Source: Phycisphaerales bacterium | GTDB taxonomy: Bacteria > Planctomycetota > Phycisphaerae > Phycisphaerales > UBA1924 | Reading direction: 5' to 3' | Assembly (NCBI GenBank): GCA_020847535.1 | Contig: JADLBU010000092.1 | Location: forward strand, 1-64,000 | DNA: 64,000 bases | In this document: one piece after another, positions 8,910 to 18,131 of the stretch | Numbering within the stretch: position 1 is the stretch's first letter | Layout of the letters: each line of letters begins with the position of its first letter | Notes under the pieces: model-generated | The model's database searches: none | The model's input: the letters and a program-made list of their open reading frames with translations, nothing else | What the model was told of the DNA's origin: nothing | Made by a program: the position numbers and the translations under genes

Positions 8910-9452
8910 AGACAGGCCGCGGATTTCGTGGATGGCACGGATCTGAGGGGGGAGGAGTGGGGGATGTCCGGAGCAACTGGGCTCAAGTGTGGCCACTTGA
9001 CCGAGAAGATCATCGGGATCTTCTACGAGGTCTACAACGAATTGGGTGCGGGGTTTCTTGGGTCCGTGTATGAGCACACGATGGAGATCGCGCTCGCTGA
9101 TGCGGGTCTCTCGGTTTGCCGACAGCAACCCATCCAAGTGGTATTTCGCGGACGGCTTGTGGGAGAATACAGGGCGGATCTCTTGGTCGAAGGTTCAGTG
9201 ATCGTGGAACTCAAGGCCGCGTCGGGCTTGGTCCCTGAGCACGAATCGCAGGTGCTCCACTACCTGAGAGCCATCGATATCGAGGTGGGGCTGCTGTTCA
9301 ACATTGGCCCCAAGGCATCCTTCAAGAGACTTGTCTTCGACAACAGCCGCAAGAAGTCGATAATGAACCGCCTTCAACCCTCGCCCGTTACAGATCGGGC
9401 TTAACTCTGTTTCAGGTCCGCGTAATCCGCGAAATCCGCGGCCTGTCTTTAC
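8906..9452. repeat. 23-bp perfect inverted repeat framing the GxxExxY gene
   Basis: The left arm is 8906-8928 and the right arm 9430-9452, exact reverse complements that include TAAAGACAGGCCGCGG. Inward of the perfect part the arms remain similar for about 20 bases (CGGATCTGA on one side, CGGACCTGA on the other). The TAA at the outer end of each arm is the stop codon of the flanking gene (the metal ATPase on the left, mgtE on the right). The inner part of the arm recurs as a third copy at 33973-34007. The unit holds one gene, so it may be a small mobile cassette or a bidirectional terminator/REP-like structure. Confidence 0.85.
8964..9404 (+). CDS. GxxExxY family protein (PD-(D/E)XK nuclease-like)
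   Basis: The product is 146 residues and belongs to the GxxExxY family, small proteins with a PD-(D/E)XK nuclease fold whose biological role is unknown. The nuclease-like core is visible as EYRADLLVEGSVIVELKA (Asp, then Glu-x-Lys), followed by HESQVLHYLRA and GLLFNIG, all typical. The motif that names the family is altered: GFLGSVYE has Gly at residue 33 where Glu is expected. ATG 8964 follows a GGGAGGAG ribosome binding site. The gene lies alone between convergent neighbours and is enclosed by an inverted repeat, which suggests it moved here as a unit. Confidence 0.88.
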   Translation: MSGATGLKCGHLTEKIIGIFYEVYNELGAGFLGSVYEHTMEIALADAGLSVCRQQPIQVVFRGRLVGEYRADLLVEGSVIVELKAASGLVPEHESQVLHYLRAIDIEVGLLFNIGPKASFKRLVFDNSRKKSIMNRLQPSPVTDRA

Positions 9453-10855
9453 AGCAGAGACCCCGTCAAAACCAGGATCGCCATCCCCAGATAGATCAGC
9501 GTCCCCGATGCATCCATCAGAGTCGCCACCATCGGGCTGGAAGCCGTCGCCGGGTCGACTCGAACTCGCTTGAGGACCAGCGGCAGCAGCGAGCCCACCA
9601 CGGTTCCCCACACGACGACGGCGAACACCGAGCCGCCGACGGCGACCGCGAGCTGAATGGGGAACTTGGTCTCGGGGTGGTGCAGGATGCGGGTGAAGAC
9701 TGCCACGCAGAGCAGCCCCATGAGCGCGAGCATGACCGCGAGCATGAGGGCGGTGACAACTTCGCGTACGGCGATCCGGAGCCAGTCCTTGCTGGTGACC
9801 TCTCCCAGCGCCAGGGCGCGCGTCACCAGGGTCGCCGCCTGAGAGCCGGAGTTGCCGCCGCAGGAGATGACCAGGGGCATGAAGACCGAGAGCACCGCCG
9901 CCTTCTCGATCTGGTCCTGGAAGCTGCCCAGGACGAGGATGGTGATGGTCTGGCCGATGAAGAGGGCCGAGAGCCAGAACCCGCGCTTGCGGAACATCTC
10001 GATGTGTCCCGTGTGGATGTACGGGGATTCAAGGGCCTCCATACCGCCGAGCTTCTGGATGTCCTCGGTCGCCTCGGCCTGGGCGACGTCGGCGACATCG
10101 TCGTGCGTGACGATCCCGATCAGGACACCGCGTGAATCGACCACGGGCAGGGCGGTGCGGTCGTACTTGGCCATCGCACCGACGGCGACACCCTGGTCAT
10201 CTTCTGCCTTGAGCGTCACGAACTGGTGGTTCATGATGCTCTGGATGGGCTGGCTGGGATCGGCGAGGAAGACCTGGCGGAGGCGCAGGTCATCGATCAG
10301 GCGGCCCTGCTCATCAACCACGTAGACGACGTTGATGGTCTCGGCATCCCGCCCGAACTTGCGGATGTGGTCGAGCGACTGGCCGATCGTCCATTCCGGC
10401 CGCACCCGGATGTAGTCGGGCGTCATCAGCCGGCCGACGGAGCGGGGTGGGTACCCGAGAATCGCCTGTGTGACCTTGCGGGTTTCTGGAGAGAGCGATG
10501 CGACCAGGCGCTGGGCGACCTCGTGGGGGAGTTCATCGAGGATGCGGGCGCGGTCGTCGGCGGACATGCTCTCGACGACTCGGACGGCCTGCTCCTCCCC
10601 GAGCTTGGCGATCAGTTGTTCCTGGAATTCGGGGGAGAGGTAGCCGAAGACCTCGCCGGCGTCATCGCGGTGCAGGAACCTGAAGGCCAGGGCAGCGTCA
10701 TCGGCGCCCAGCTCTGTGAGGATGTCGGCGATGTCGGCGGGGTGGACGCCGTGGAGGGCGTGGCGCAGCTCGCTGAAAGCCCCTTCGCGTACGAGCTCCC
10801 GGATCTCGGGCTCGAGAAGTTGGGCGCAGGGGCTGGGCGTGCCGGTCTGGGTCAT
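9449..10855 (-). CDS. mgtE: magnesium transporter MgtE
   Basis: MgtE is a homodimeric inner-membrane Mg2+ channel gated by cytoplasmic magnesium. The protein has 468 residues. An N-terminal superhelical domain occupies about residues 1-130 (repeats around ADIADILTELGADDAALAF). Two CBS domains lie at about 135-260 (SVGRLMTPDYIRV, SIMNHQFVTL). A plug helix and five transmembrane helices fill about 280-468. The pore region carries PLVISCGGNSGSQAATLVTR, the conserved signature that includes the Mg2+-selective helix. The C-terminal MDASGTLIYLGMA is also typical. Its stop codon sits in the right arm of the GxxExxY inverted repeat. Confidence 0.94.
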   Translation of the reverse strand: MTQTGTPSPCAQLLEPEIRELVREGAFSELRHALHGVHPADIADILTELGADDAALAFRFLHRDDAGEVFGYLSPEFQEQLIAKLGEEQAVRVVESMSADDRARILDELPHEVAQRLVASLSPETRKVTQAILGYPPRSVGRLMTPDYIRVRPEWTIGQSLDHIRKFGRDAETINVVYVVDEQGRLIDDLRLRQVFLADPSQPIQSIMNHQFVTLKAEDDQGVAVGAMAKYDRTALPVVDSRGVLIGIVTHDDVADVAQAEATEDIQKLGGMEALESPYIHTGHIEMFRKRGFWLSALFIGQTITILVLGSFQDQIEKAAVLSVFMPLVISCGGNSGSQAATLVTRALALGEVTSKDWLRIAVREVVTALMLAVMLALMGLLCVAVFTRILHHPETKFPIQLAVAVGGSVFAVVVWGTVVGSLLPLVLKRVRVDPATASSPMVATLMDASGTLIYLGMAILVLTGSLL

Positions 10856-11071
10856 CCGGGATATGAAAGCACCTCAGGGCGCGCGCAGCAAGGGTTCCGC
10901 GGTGGAAGAGTTGGTTCGCATGGAGGAACCTTGGTGCGTGTGGTCGGTCCGGAGACGCCGGTGACGCAGCGAATCGATCGTTTCTGAGCGTTTCGCGCTG
11001 AGAAGTGTGACTGTCCTGGCGTTACTCTGCGCTGCGACGCTGTTCCCCGGCCTGGCTCGAAAAATCCGCCA

Positions 11072-12067
11072 TCACACAGTTCCGGGATAGGGCGGATGAA
11101 TCCGCAGCAGTGCCCGGTACTCCCCGTACGCCTCCGGGTGGCTCTTGTGATCGCTGATGCGCTCGCGGACAACTTCAAAGCCCTCGGTCGCCACGATCCC
11201 TTTGATCGATTTCTCGCAGAACGGGTGCGGGTGCATGTGGTCCTTGTAGTCCATGAGGTCCACCAGCAGCCAGGCAAGGCCATCAGGCCTGAGCAACCGG
11301 CGACACTCACGCAGGACCAGGGCCGGGTCATCGACGTGGTCGAGGCAGTTCTCCAGTACTGCCAGGTCGGCGCAGTTCGCCGGCAGTGGCACCGATTCAC
11401 CGACCGCCGCCAGGAAGGTGACCTCCGCGGCGTGAGCGATCTTGGGGACCAGGTTCTCGGTTACGTAGCCATCGGCGAGCGGATCGACCGCGATCGCCTG
11501 CCTCCAGGGGGTGAGCGAGATGGACGGGAAGGGCCCAGAGCCGATCTCGATCGCCGTGCGCTGGGCGGTCCACGCGGGCAGGGCCTCGAAAGCGCTGTCA
11601 CCCTCACCCAGCCCCAGGAACTCGGCCAACTCGGTCATTCGTATCCGTTGCCAGATGCCGAAGACTTCCTCGAACGGCTTGCCCCAGGTGGGGATGGATT
11701 CGCGACGAACCATCGCTTCCCAGAAGGCCAGTTCGGCGTGGTACTTGGCGGTCAATTCGGGGACGGCGTTGCCGGCGTAGTCGACAGCCTTGCCGGAGAG
11801 CCCTCCGCTCCAGACCGCCGATGAGACCAGGCGGCGTTCGATCCTGGCGATCCTGTCGGCGAGCGTGGGGAGGCTTGCGTGGACGACCGCAACGGCGTTC
11901 TGCGTGCCCTGGGCCTGCTGGTAGAGGGTCTTGAGTCCCTCGATCGAGGCATCGAGGGTCGCCTGAGCGGGCGTGAGGCGATTGTGCAGCAGTTCGACCC
12001 GCTCACGGATGTCCGCGAGGCCGGGCCTCATCGCTCGGTACATGAGCCTTTTGAGCGGATCTCTCAT
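11072..12067 (-). CDS. class I SAM-dependent methyltransferase
   Basis: The gene encodes about 331 residues. The C-terminal half is a Methyltransf_11-like domain: the SAM-binding strand AIEIGSGPFPSISL, the acidic end of strand 2 (AVDPLAD), VGESVPLPANCADLAVLENC and DHVDDPALVLRECRRLLRP. The N-terminal 120 residues contain heptad-like helices (LADIRERVELLHNRLTPAQA) that look like a coiled coil and may mediate oligomerisation. ATG 12067 is chosen as the first Met before this coiled coil; the frame is open further upstream, but that part is Pro/Arg-rich and looks non-coding. The substrate is unknown. The nearby glycosyltransferase gene hints at polysaccharide or glycolipid modification, but this is inference. 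Confidence 0.78.
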   Translation of the reverse strand: MRDPLKRLMYRAMRPGLADIRERVELLHNRLTPAQATLDASIEGLKTLYQQAQGTQNAVAVVHASLPTLADRIARIERRLVSSAVWSGGLSGKAVDYAGNAVPELTAKYHAELAFWEAMVRRESIPTWGKPFEEVFGIWQRIRMTELAEFLGLGEGDSAFEALPAWTAQRTAIEIGSGPFPSISLTPWRQAIAVDPLADGYVTENLVPKIAHAAEVTFLAAVGESVPLPANCADLAVLENCLDHVDDPALVLRECRRLLRPDGLAWLLVDLMDYKDHMHPHPFCEKSIKGIVATEGFEVVRERISDHKSHPEAYGEYRALLRIHPPYPGTV

Positions 12068-12419
12068 TGGATCGCCGGCCACAAACCACATCCCACCCCG
12101 GCCGGGTGTGCGCCGCACGATAGGTCGCCATTCGCCGGACGGGTTGGTTGGGCGGCCCGTTGGCGCCGATTTGTTGCGAGTAAAGGCAGGCCCCCGGGGG
12201 CGGCTGGCGAGGTCGCAACTGACCGCTTGAGGTCGGGTTGCGGTGGCTCGGAGGGGTATCCCCAAAGAAATTCACTCAGTCATGCTGGGATCACAGCCCC
12301 ATCTGTTCGATGTGATGAATAGCATGACGATTGCAAACTTCAAGACCCAGCACCCCGGACTGCTTCTGGGGCTCCTTGGTCGATGGCGGGGCGGACGCGC
12401 CGCGGATTGGAAAGCCTCC
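12068..12419. other. divergent intergenic region, methyltransferase/phoU
   Basis: These 352 bases separate two divergent genes and should hold both promoters. I see no clear sigma-70 hexamers, hairpin or repeat. The phoU frame stays open back to 12243, so part of this region could be coding if translation starts earlier than assigned. Confidence 0.5.
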
Positions 12420-13163
12420 GTGAACGAACCACAGGTTCCGACACCAGAACCCACGCCCGTACCCGGGCGGAACATCCTCTTCGATCGCAAGCTCATCAGC
12501 CTCAAGCGCAGGCTGGTCCGGGAGGCGACCGAGGCGATCTCCATGCTCGAGCGGGCCCTGGATGCCCTCTGGCGGCTGGATCGGCAGGCCGCCGCCGAGG
12601 TTCGCCGGACGGACGACTCGATCGACCGTGAGGAGGTCCAGATCGAGCAGGATTGCTTCGCCCTCCTGACCCTGCATCACGTCTTTGCCCGGGATTTCCG
12701 GGTCGTCACCTTCGTGCTCAAGGTCAACCACGACATCGAGCGGGTCGCCGACCACGCCTCGTCGATCGCCAAGATCGTCACCAAGATCCAGGGATCGGTG
12801 CCGCCCCCCTGGCCGACGGCTCTCCAGGAACTGGGCCAGCGCGTCCCCGTCCGCTGCCACGAGCTGCTCCGGGCAGTCCTGGATGAGGATGTCGATGCCG
12901 CCCGACAACTGGTCGCCAAGGACAAGACCATCGACGGCCTGGATGCCAAGCTCTTCGGGGAAACCGTGGAGTACATGCGCCGGGACCAGGTGGACCCGCA
13001 GACCCTCAGCAACGGCCTGCTCATCCACCGTGCGGGGCGGGAGCTGGAGCGAGTCGGGGATCTGATGTCCAACATTGCCGAGGAAGTCGTGTATCTGGCG
13101 ACCGGGGACATCATCCGTCACACGCACAAGATGTCCAAGTCCGCGGCGGTAGGACGCCCCTAG
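12420..13163 (+). CDS. phoU: PhoU-like phosphate uptake regulator
   Basis: PhoU links the PstSCAB phosphate transporter to the PhoR/PhoB system and lowers phosphate uptake when phosphate is plentiful. From GTG 12420 the protein has 247 residues, the normal length. It contains the two tandem helical PhoU repeats, each with its metal-binding pattern: DDSIDREEVQIEQDCF plus NHDIERVADHASSIAK, and DKTIDGLDAKLF plus RELERVGDLMSNIAEEVVY. GTG 12420 is preferred because earlier in-frame starts add a tail unlike PhoU, although they cannot be excluded. No pst or phoR gene is next to it, so its control is not visible here. Confidence 0.88.
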   Translation: MNEPQVPTPEPTPVPGRNILFDRKLISLKRRLVREATEAISMLERALDALWRLDRQAAAEVRRTDDSIDREEVQIEQDCFALLTLHHVFARDFRVVTFVLKVNHDIERVADHASSIAKIVTKIQGSVPPPWPTALQELGQRVPVRCHELLRAVLDEDVDAARQLVAKDKTIDGLDAKLFGETVEYMRRDQVDPQTLSNGLLIHRAGRELERVGDLMSNIAEEVVYLATGDIIRHTHKMSKSAAVGRP

Positions 13164-13207
13164 CGGTAAAGGCCCGCGCGGTGTGTTGGTACGCCATCAC
13201 AGGGCGT

Positions 13208-14629
13208 TCAGTTGGAGCGCGGCGCTGGCGCTGTGATCCGGGGTTGGGCCCCGGCGGCGGATGATCGACCGATCTGCTCGGTCAGCGCGGCGAGGAATGC
13301 GGCTCGGCCGGAACCAGCGCATCGCCGGCAGAACGATGTGATCGCCTTGGCGAACATCCCAGCGGCATCCTCCGGAGAGGCATGCAGGAGCTGGGGATCG
13401 AACCGCACGGGTGCGTTGGCGACGTTCAGGCCTGCACCGGCGCTGGCGATCGCCGCATCATGTGCCCTGCGCTCCAGGGGGATCACGGCATCGAGGGCGT
13501 AGTTCTCTCGGGCGGCCTTGGCAGCGGCGAATCCCAGCAGGTCGCGCCAGTCATCATCGGAGAGCAGTTGCGTGATTGCGTGCGCGAAGCTGGCCGGATC
13601 GCAGCCGACGCGCAGGCCGGTGGCGCCGATCTGCACCACCTCGACCAGCCCCGGAGAATCCGCAACCACGACCGGAGCCCCGGTCGCCATGGCCTCGAGG
13701 ACGGTCTTGGGATGCCCTTCGAGCTCCGAGGCCTGGACGTACAGGCCGCAGCGCGACATGCGGGCGATCAGCTCCCCGTGGGCGATCCTCCGCTTGAAGC
13801 GCACGGGGGCGCCCAGCCGCCGGGCCATGGCCTTGAGGGCTTCCTCATCCGGGCCATCTCCGATGATCTCCAGCACGATGTCGGGATTGCCATCGCGCTG
13901 GACGAGGGAGATCGCCTCGATCAGGACATCGACACGCTTGCGCTGCACGAGTTGCCCTGCATACAGCACGATGTTGCGGTCGCGCTGCGCCACCGGCACG
14001 GGGTTCCGGTCCGCGAGCACGTAGTTGGGAACCAGGTGCAGGCGCGATGGATCCAGCCCGTATCGCCAGGCCAGATCGTCGAGCATCCGCTGTGTCGTGC
14101 CGACGATGACATCCGCCGCACGGCAGAGTTCTCCCTCACCGGCCGCGGCGTCGGCCGCCTGAGGAGAATGGGTGCCGTGCTCTCCGGCGACGAAGCGAGA
14201 CCAGAGATATCCACCGCGGGCCAAGAGGCCGGTACGAACTCCACGGCTGCGCAGCTCAGCCGCGATCCGCGCTGCGACATCACCGCCGTGCATCTGGTTG
14301 GTCTTGATGATCGCCGAAGCGCACCCGTTGAGCCGATCGGCAACCAGGCGAGGAAGGAGTCCCGAGTACGCGACCGGATCAAGTGCGGATTGGTTGCAGA
14401 TGACTTCGGGCGGCTGGTCGGTCGGGTCTTCGGTGAACTGGGACCACTGGGGGAGGAGAGTCAAATCTTCAACGCCGCCGTGGGTGACCAGCACGATCTG
14501 GCGGTACTCATCCCTGAGGCGCCGATAAAGAGGCCACTCCCGGGGCAGGAGCCCGGATTGGACCCAGTCGCGCAGAGACATCCCCGCGGTAAACACCAGA
14601 ACAAGGGCATCGGCACGGATCTGCGTCAT
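13208..14629 (-). CDS. glycosyltransferase family 4 (GT-B fold)
   Basis: The 473-residue protein transfers a sugar from a nucleotide donor, probably onto a cell-surface glycan. The C-terminal half is a Glycos_transf_1 domain: RNIVLYAGQLVQRKRVDVLI, VLEIIGDGPDEEALKAMA, VRFKRRIAHGELIARMSRC, and the donor-binding EGHPKTVLEAMATGAPVVVA with the family's E-x7-E arrangement. The N-terminal half (residues 1-220) is the acceptor-side Rossmann domain. No membrane helix is evident. ATG 14629 has no good ribosome binding site, but upstream no better start exists. The gene is divergent from the GH43 lipoprotein gene. Confidence 0.88.
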   Translation of the reverse strand: MTQIRADALVLVFTAGMSLRDWVQSGLLPREWPLYRRLRDEYRQIVLVTHGGVEDLTLLPQWSQFTEDPTDQPPEVICNQSALDPVAYSGLLPRLVADRLNGCASAIIKTNQMHGGDVAARIAAELRSRGVRTGLLARGGYLWSRFVAGEHGTHSPQAADAAAGEGELCRAADVIVGTTQRMLDDLAWRYGLDPSRLHLVPNYVLADRNPVPVAQRDRNIVLYAGQLVQRKRVDVLIEAISLVQRDGNPDIVLEIIGDGPDEEALKAMARRLGAPVRFKRRIAHGELIARMSRCGLYVQASELEGHPKTVLEAMATGAPVVVADSPGLVEVVQIGATGLRVGCDPASFAHAITQLLSDDDWRDLLGFAAAKAARENYALDAVIPLERRAHDAAIASAGAGLNVANAPVRFDPQLLHASPEDAAGMFAKAITSFCRRCAGSGRAAFLAALTEQIGRSSAAGAQPRITAPAPRSN

Positions 14630-14784
14630 GTGATGGATCGGCAGCGGATCGAGCTAGAGAACGCCGCAGGTTTATCGGCACGGCTGTCTGTATGAATGAT
14701 GAAACTTGGCAACAGCGTCCGAAATGTTCGGGGGATGTTTGAGCAGGCAATACGCAGTGTACGGGGCAGGCAACGATCCCGGCG

Positions 14785-15813
14785 ATGCGGGAGATTGCGA
14801 TCATCGTGCTGCTTGCCGGACTCCAAGGGTGTGCGATGGTCGGATCCCGGGAGCCGCCGCCGCCAGGCAGCTACCGCAATCCGGTGCTTGATCGCGACAC
14901 TCCGGATCCGTTCGTGCTGCGGCACGCGGGGGTGTTCTACTGCTACGCGACCGAATCGGGACCGCCGGGGTTTCAGGTCCTCGAATCGCCCGACCTTGTT
15001 CACTGGACGCATCGTGGCGTTGCGTTCGCCGATCTCAACTCCGGCGGTGATCACTGGGCGCCGGAGGTTGTAGAGCACGATGACCGCTTCTGGATGTACT
15101 ACTCGACCAAGAACCCGGGCAGCCGGCAGCACGATCTGTCGGTGGCGATGTCGGAGAGTCCGGTGGGCCCGTTCCGGCGGATGGCGATCCTGATCCCGGG
15201 GGCAGCTACTACGGTCCGTGGGGAGGACCAGCCGTGTCACGGTGCGATCGACTCAACGGTGTTCGAGGATGACGATGGGAGGATGTATCTTGCGTACTCG
15301 CAGGAGTCTCCGCGAGCGATCGTGATGAGGCCTTTGGAGCCGAGCATGACCGCGCTGGGGGATGAGCGGATCGTTGTCATTCGTGCCGACCTGCCGGAAG
15401 AGCAGAACGTGGTAGAGGCGCCGACGATCCTGAAGCGCGATGGCATCTACCACCTGCTGTATTCGGCGGGGCCATTCCAGGGCCGATCCAACGGTCACTG
15501 GTATTCGGTTCGGCACGCGAGCGCGCCGACCATCCGGGGTCCGTGGACCAAGAGCGATGAGCCCGTGATGGAGACGATTCGGTACCGGATCTACGGGCCC
15601 GGCCACCAGTGCGTGGTTACGCTGCCGGCATCCGGAGATCGTGACGCCGAGGACTGGATCGTGTATCACGGCTGGAATGGGGAAGGTGCTCCGCAGTACG
15701 GTCGCAATCCCATCGGACGGTCGCTGCGGATCGATCGGCTGCGATGGTTCGCCGGGCGACCCGTGACGGAAGGACCGACGCTGGATATACAGCAGGCGCC
15801 GCAGATTCCGTAG
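14785..15813 (+). CDS. glycoside hydrolase family 43 lipoprotein
   Basis: The gene encodes a 342-residue exported enzyme that probably cleaves arabinose or xylose linkages in plant or algal polysaccharides. A lipoprotein signal (MREIAIIVLLAGLQGC, lipidated Cys16) anchors it in the envelope. The five-bladed beta-propeller of GH43 is indicated by NPVLDRDTPDPFVL (catalytic base D41), HWAPEV, AIDSTVFEDDDGRMYLAYS (pKa-modulating Asp, D156) and NVVEAPTILKRDGIYHLLYS (general acid E211), all in the right order and spacing. YGPGHQCV near the end completes the active site. No SusCD or other polysaccharide-use gene is adjacent, so it does not look like part of a full utilisation locus. Confidence 0.88.
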   Translation: MREIAIIVLLAGLQGCAMVGSREPPPPGSYRNPVLDRDTPDPFVLRHAGVFYCYATESGPPGFQVLESPDLVHWTHRGVAFADLNSGGDHWAPEVVEHDDRFWMYYSTKNPGSRQHDLSVAMSESPVGPFRRMAILIPGAATTVRGEDQPCHGAIDSTVFEDDDGRMYLAYSQESPRAIVMRPLEPSMTALGDERIVVIRADLPEEQNVVEAPTILKRDGIYHLLYSAGPFQGRSNGHWYSVRHASAPTIRGPWTKSDEPVMETIRYRIYGPGHQCVVTLPASGDRDAEDWIVYHGWNGEGAPQYGRNPIGRSLRIDRLRWFAGRPVTEGPTLDIQQAPQIP

Positions 15814-15872
15814 GCGAGGTACACTGGGTGGCAGTAGGCAGCAGTGGAGCGGTATCGCAAGGAGTCGAGAGC

Positions 15873-17153
15873 ATGAAGCGGAGCACGTTGCTCGCGATCG
15901 GGGCCGGGATGTCCGTGATGGGGTCGATCGGGCTGAGCAGCGCTGCATTCGCGCAGCCGCAGACAGCGCCGGCAGCGGAAAAGGCCGCCCCGCGTGCCGC
16001 CGAGCTGCTCGCCAAGGCTGCCGCGTACCTGCGATCCAAGCAGGATGCATCCACAGGCGGTTGGAAGACCGAAGGGGATGGCCCCAAGTTCCCGGCGATC
16101 ACAGCCCTGGCGGTAATGGGGCTGATGGACTCGCAGGCCTCCGCCGGCTCGGATGTCGCGTTGCAGCGGGCCGAGAGGTACATCCTGAGCATGCAGAAGC
16201 CCGATGGCGGCATCTACGACAGCTCCGTGCAGACGTACAACACCTCGATCTGCATCTCGGCCCTCTCGCGCCTGAACAACCCGAACTCGAAAGAGGCGAT
16301 CAAGAAGGCCGTGGACTTCCTCAAGACCCTGCAGTTCGGGGAGGGCGCGGTCGAGTATCCGGAGATGAAGGAGACCGCCAAGCCGGTGGACAAGGACCAT
16401 GCCTTCTACGGCGGGCTGGGCTACGGCGGCGGCGCACGACCGGATCTCTCCAACCTCGCCTGGATGATCGAGGCCCTGCACGATGCGGGCATTGAATCCG
16501 ACGATGTCGCGTTCAAGCGCGCCATGGTATTCCTCCAGCGCACGCAGATGCTCGAGAAGACCCCCGAAGGCACGGTCGTCAACGACATGCCGTACGCCAG
16601 GGGCTCTCGCCAGGGCGGGTTCATCTACTCGACCAGCCCCAACCGGGACAAGATCGGCCAGGGCCAGAGCATGGCGGCCGAGATCGAAGAGACCATGGAT
16701 GATGGCACCAACGTCAGCCGCCTCCGCTGCTACGGCTCGATGACGTACTCGGGGTTTAAGAGCTATGTATACGCCGATCTCAAGCGCGACGACCCCAGAG
16801 TGCTCGCCGCGATGAAATGGATCCTGGACAACTACACCGTCAACGAGAACCCGGGCATGGGCAACAGCGGGCTCTATTACTACTACGTCGTGATGTCCAA
16901 GGCGCTCGCGGCCTGGGGCGAGAAGGAACTGCCGGTCCGGATCGGCGAGGTCCAGAAATCAGGCCAGCCCAGCAAGGCCGGGGATGTCGTCCGCTCGGCC
17001 CACTGGGCGCGGGATCTTGTGGCGCGGCTCGCCGAGCTCCAGGAGCCCGATGGATCGTTCAAGAGCGTTGACAAGCGCTGGATGGAGAGCGATCCGATCC
17101 TGATCACCGCGTACGCGATGATCGCACTCCGCGAAGCCGAGCGCTTCGAGTAG
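15873..17153 (+). CDS. secreted prenyltransferase/squalene-oxidase-repeat protein
   Basis: This 426-residue exported protein is built from alpha/alpha-toroid repeats like those of squalene-hopene cyclase and protein prenyltransferase beta subunits. ATG 15873 follows an AAGGAG ribosome binding site and opens a signal peptide (MKRSTLLAIGAGMSVMGS, cleavage after AFA). Repeats are seen at GGWKTEGDGPKFPAITALAV, DGGIYDSSVQTYNTSICISA, ARPDLSNLAWMIEAL, CYGSMTYSGFKSYVYADL and near the C-terminus (EPDGSFKSVDKRWMESDPIL). No DxDD cyclase motif is visible, so terpene cyclisation is unlikely. Such proteins are common in planctomycetes; their role, perhaps peptide or glycan binding, is unknown. Confidence 0.8.
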   Translation: MKRSTLLAIGAGMSVMGSIGLSSAAFAQPQTAPAAEKAAPRAAELLAKAAAYLRSKQDASTGGWKTEGDGPKFPAITALAVMGLMDSQASAGSDVALQRAERYILSMQKPDGGIYDSSVQTYNTSICISALSRLNNPNSKEAIKKAVDFLKTLQFGEGAVEYPEMKETAKPVDKDHAFYGGLGYGGGARPDLSNLAWMIEALHDAGIESDDVAFKRAMVFLQRTQMLEKTPEGTVVNDMPYARGSRQGGFIYSTSPNRDKIGQGQSMAAEIEETMDDGTNVSRLRCYGSMTYSGFKSYVYADLKRDDPRVLAAMKWILDNYTVNENPGMGNSGLYYYYVVMSKALAAWGEKELPVRIGEVQKSGQPSKAGDVVRSAHWARDLVARLAELQEPDGSFKSVDKRWMESDPILITAYAMIALREAERFE

Positions 17154-17159
17154 ACCGGC

Positions 17160-18068
17160 CTACTCTGCGAGCACGCGCTCGAGGACATCCAGCACGGCCC
17201 ACGCCTCGTGATATGTCGAGATATGGTGGGCCATCGCGCCCAGTTTCGGGTCGTGGTGCGAGGGGCAGGCGAAGTAGTTGACGCGCTCGGCGATCGGGAT
17301 GTCGCTCTGCGAATCCCCGAACCCGGCGAGCCGGTCGGGGTTGAGCCCGGCGGCGGCGATCAGCCAGTCGAGCCCGGTCGCCTTGCTGATATGCTCGAGA
17401 TCACAGTTGACGTAGCACGTGGTGCGGCTGACGCGGAGCGGCCAGCCCTCTCTCTTGAACGCGCCCTCGATCACGGGCATGATCGGATCGAGCTGAGCCA
17501 TGTCCGGGTGGTAAAAGCTGACCGAAGCGGTCTTGCCCGGCTGGATCGAAAAGCCCCTGGGATAGAGCTCGGCCTCGGCCCACAGCTCGGCCTCGTGTAC
17601 GGCCTGCATGTGGTCCCGACTGATCGTGGGATCACGGTGATATTCGTTGGTCGCCGGGAAATACATCCAGACGCCGTTCTCGGCGATGCACGGCAGCACG
17701 GTGTTGTGCAGCAGCCGGCACATCGCCTCGACAAAGGGCTGCGGCCGGCCGGAACAGAGCGTCACCACAGGCAGCAAGCCGGTCTTGATCGCGATCTTGT
17801 TGTGTTCGGCGATCCGACCTAGGGCGGGAGCATCCAGCGGATCCATGTTCTCAGGCACAAGGCACCCATCGATATCGCAGATGAGGGCATCGAACCGCCG
17901 CCGCGGGCCCGCGCTGATCGCCGCCAGCTCGGCCAGCTCCCCTTCGGTTGGCGGTGCAGTCAGGGCGTCAAGATCGTTCTCACCAGGGTCAGTCCCAGGG
18001 GACGGAGCGCCGGGAAGAGAAGCCTTGGGGCCGGTCGTAGGGGCTTTGCTGTCGCGCTTGGACGCCAT
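17160..18068 (-). CDS. HAD superfamily hydrolase, Cof-like phosphatase
   Basis: The product has 302 residues and is a phosphatase of the haloacid dehalogenase superfamily. Motif I is DALICDIDGCLVP, with nucleophile D65 and acid/base D67. Motif II is in VVTLCSGRP, and motif IV is in GFGDSQSDIPIAERV with the Mg2+-binding Asp pair. The cap between them (about residues 110-230) is of the C2B type, as in sucrose-phosphate and mannosyl-3-phosphoglycerate phosphatases, so a sugar phosphate is the likeliest substrate. The first 55 residues are Pro/Gly/Lys-rich and probably disordered. It converges with the preceding gene, with six bases between the stop codons. Confidence 0.82.
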   Translation of the reverse strand: MASKRDSKAPTTGPKASLPGAPSPGTDPGENDLDALTAPPTEGELAELAAISAGPRRRFDALICDIDGCLVPENMDPLDAPALGRIAEHNKIAIKTGLLPVVTLCSGRPQPFVEAMCRLLHNTVLPCIAENGVWMYFPATNEYHRDPTISRDHMQAVHEAELWAEAELYPRGFSIQPGKTASVSFYHPDMAQLDPIMPVIEGAFKREGWPLRVSRTTCYVNCDLEHISKATGLDWLIAAAGLNPDRLAGFGDSQSDIPIAERVNYFACPSHHDPKLGAMAHHISTYHEAWAVLDVLERVLAE

Positions 18069-18131
18069 GGCCGGGGAGTGTACGTGTGATCCCCGACGCG
18101 CAGCGTTGGCGGGACGATACACTCTCGGCCC

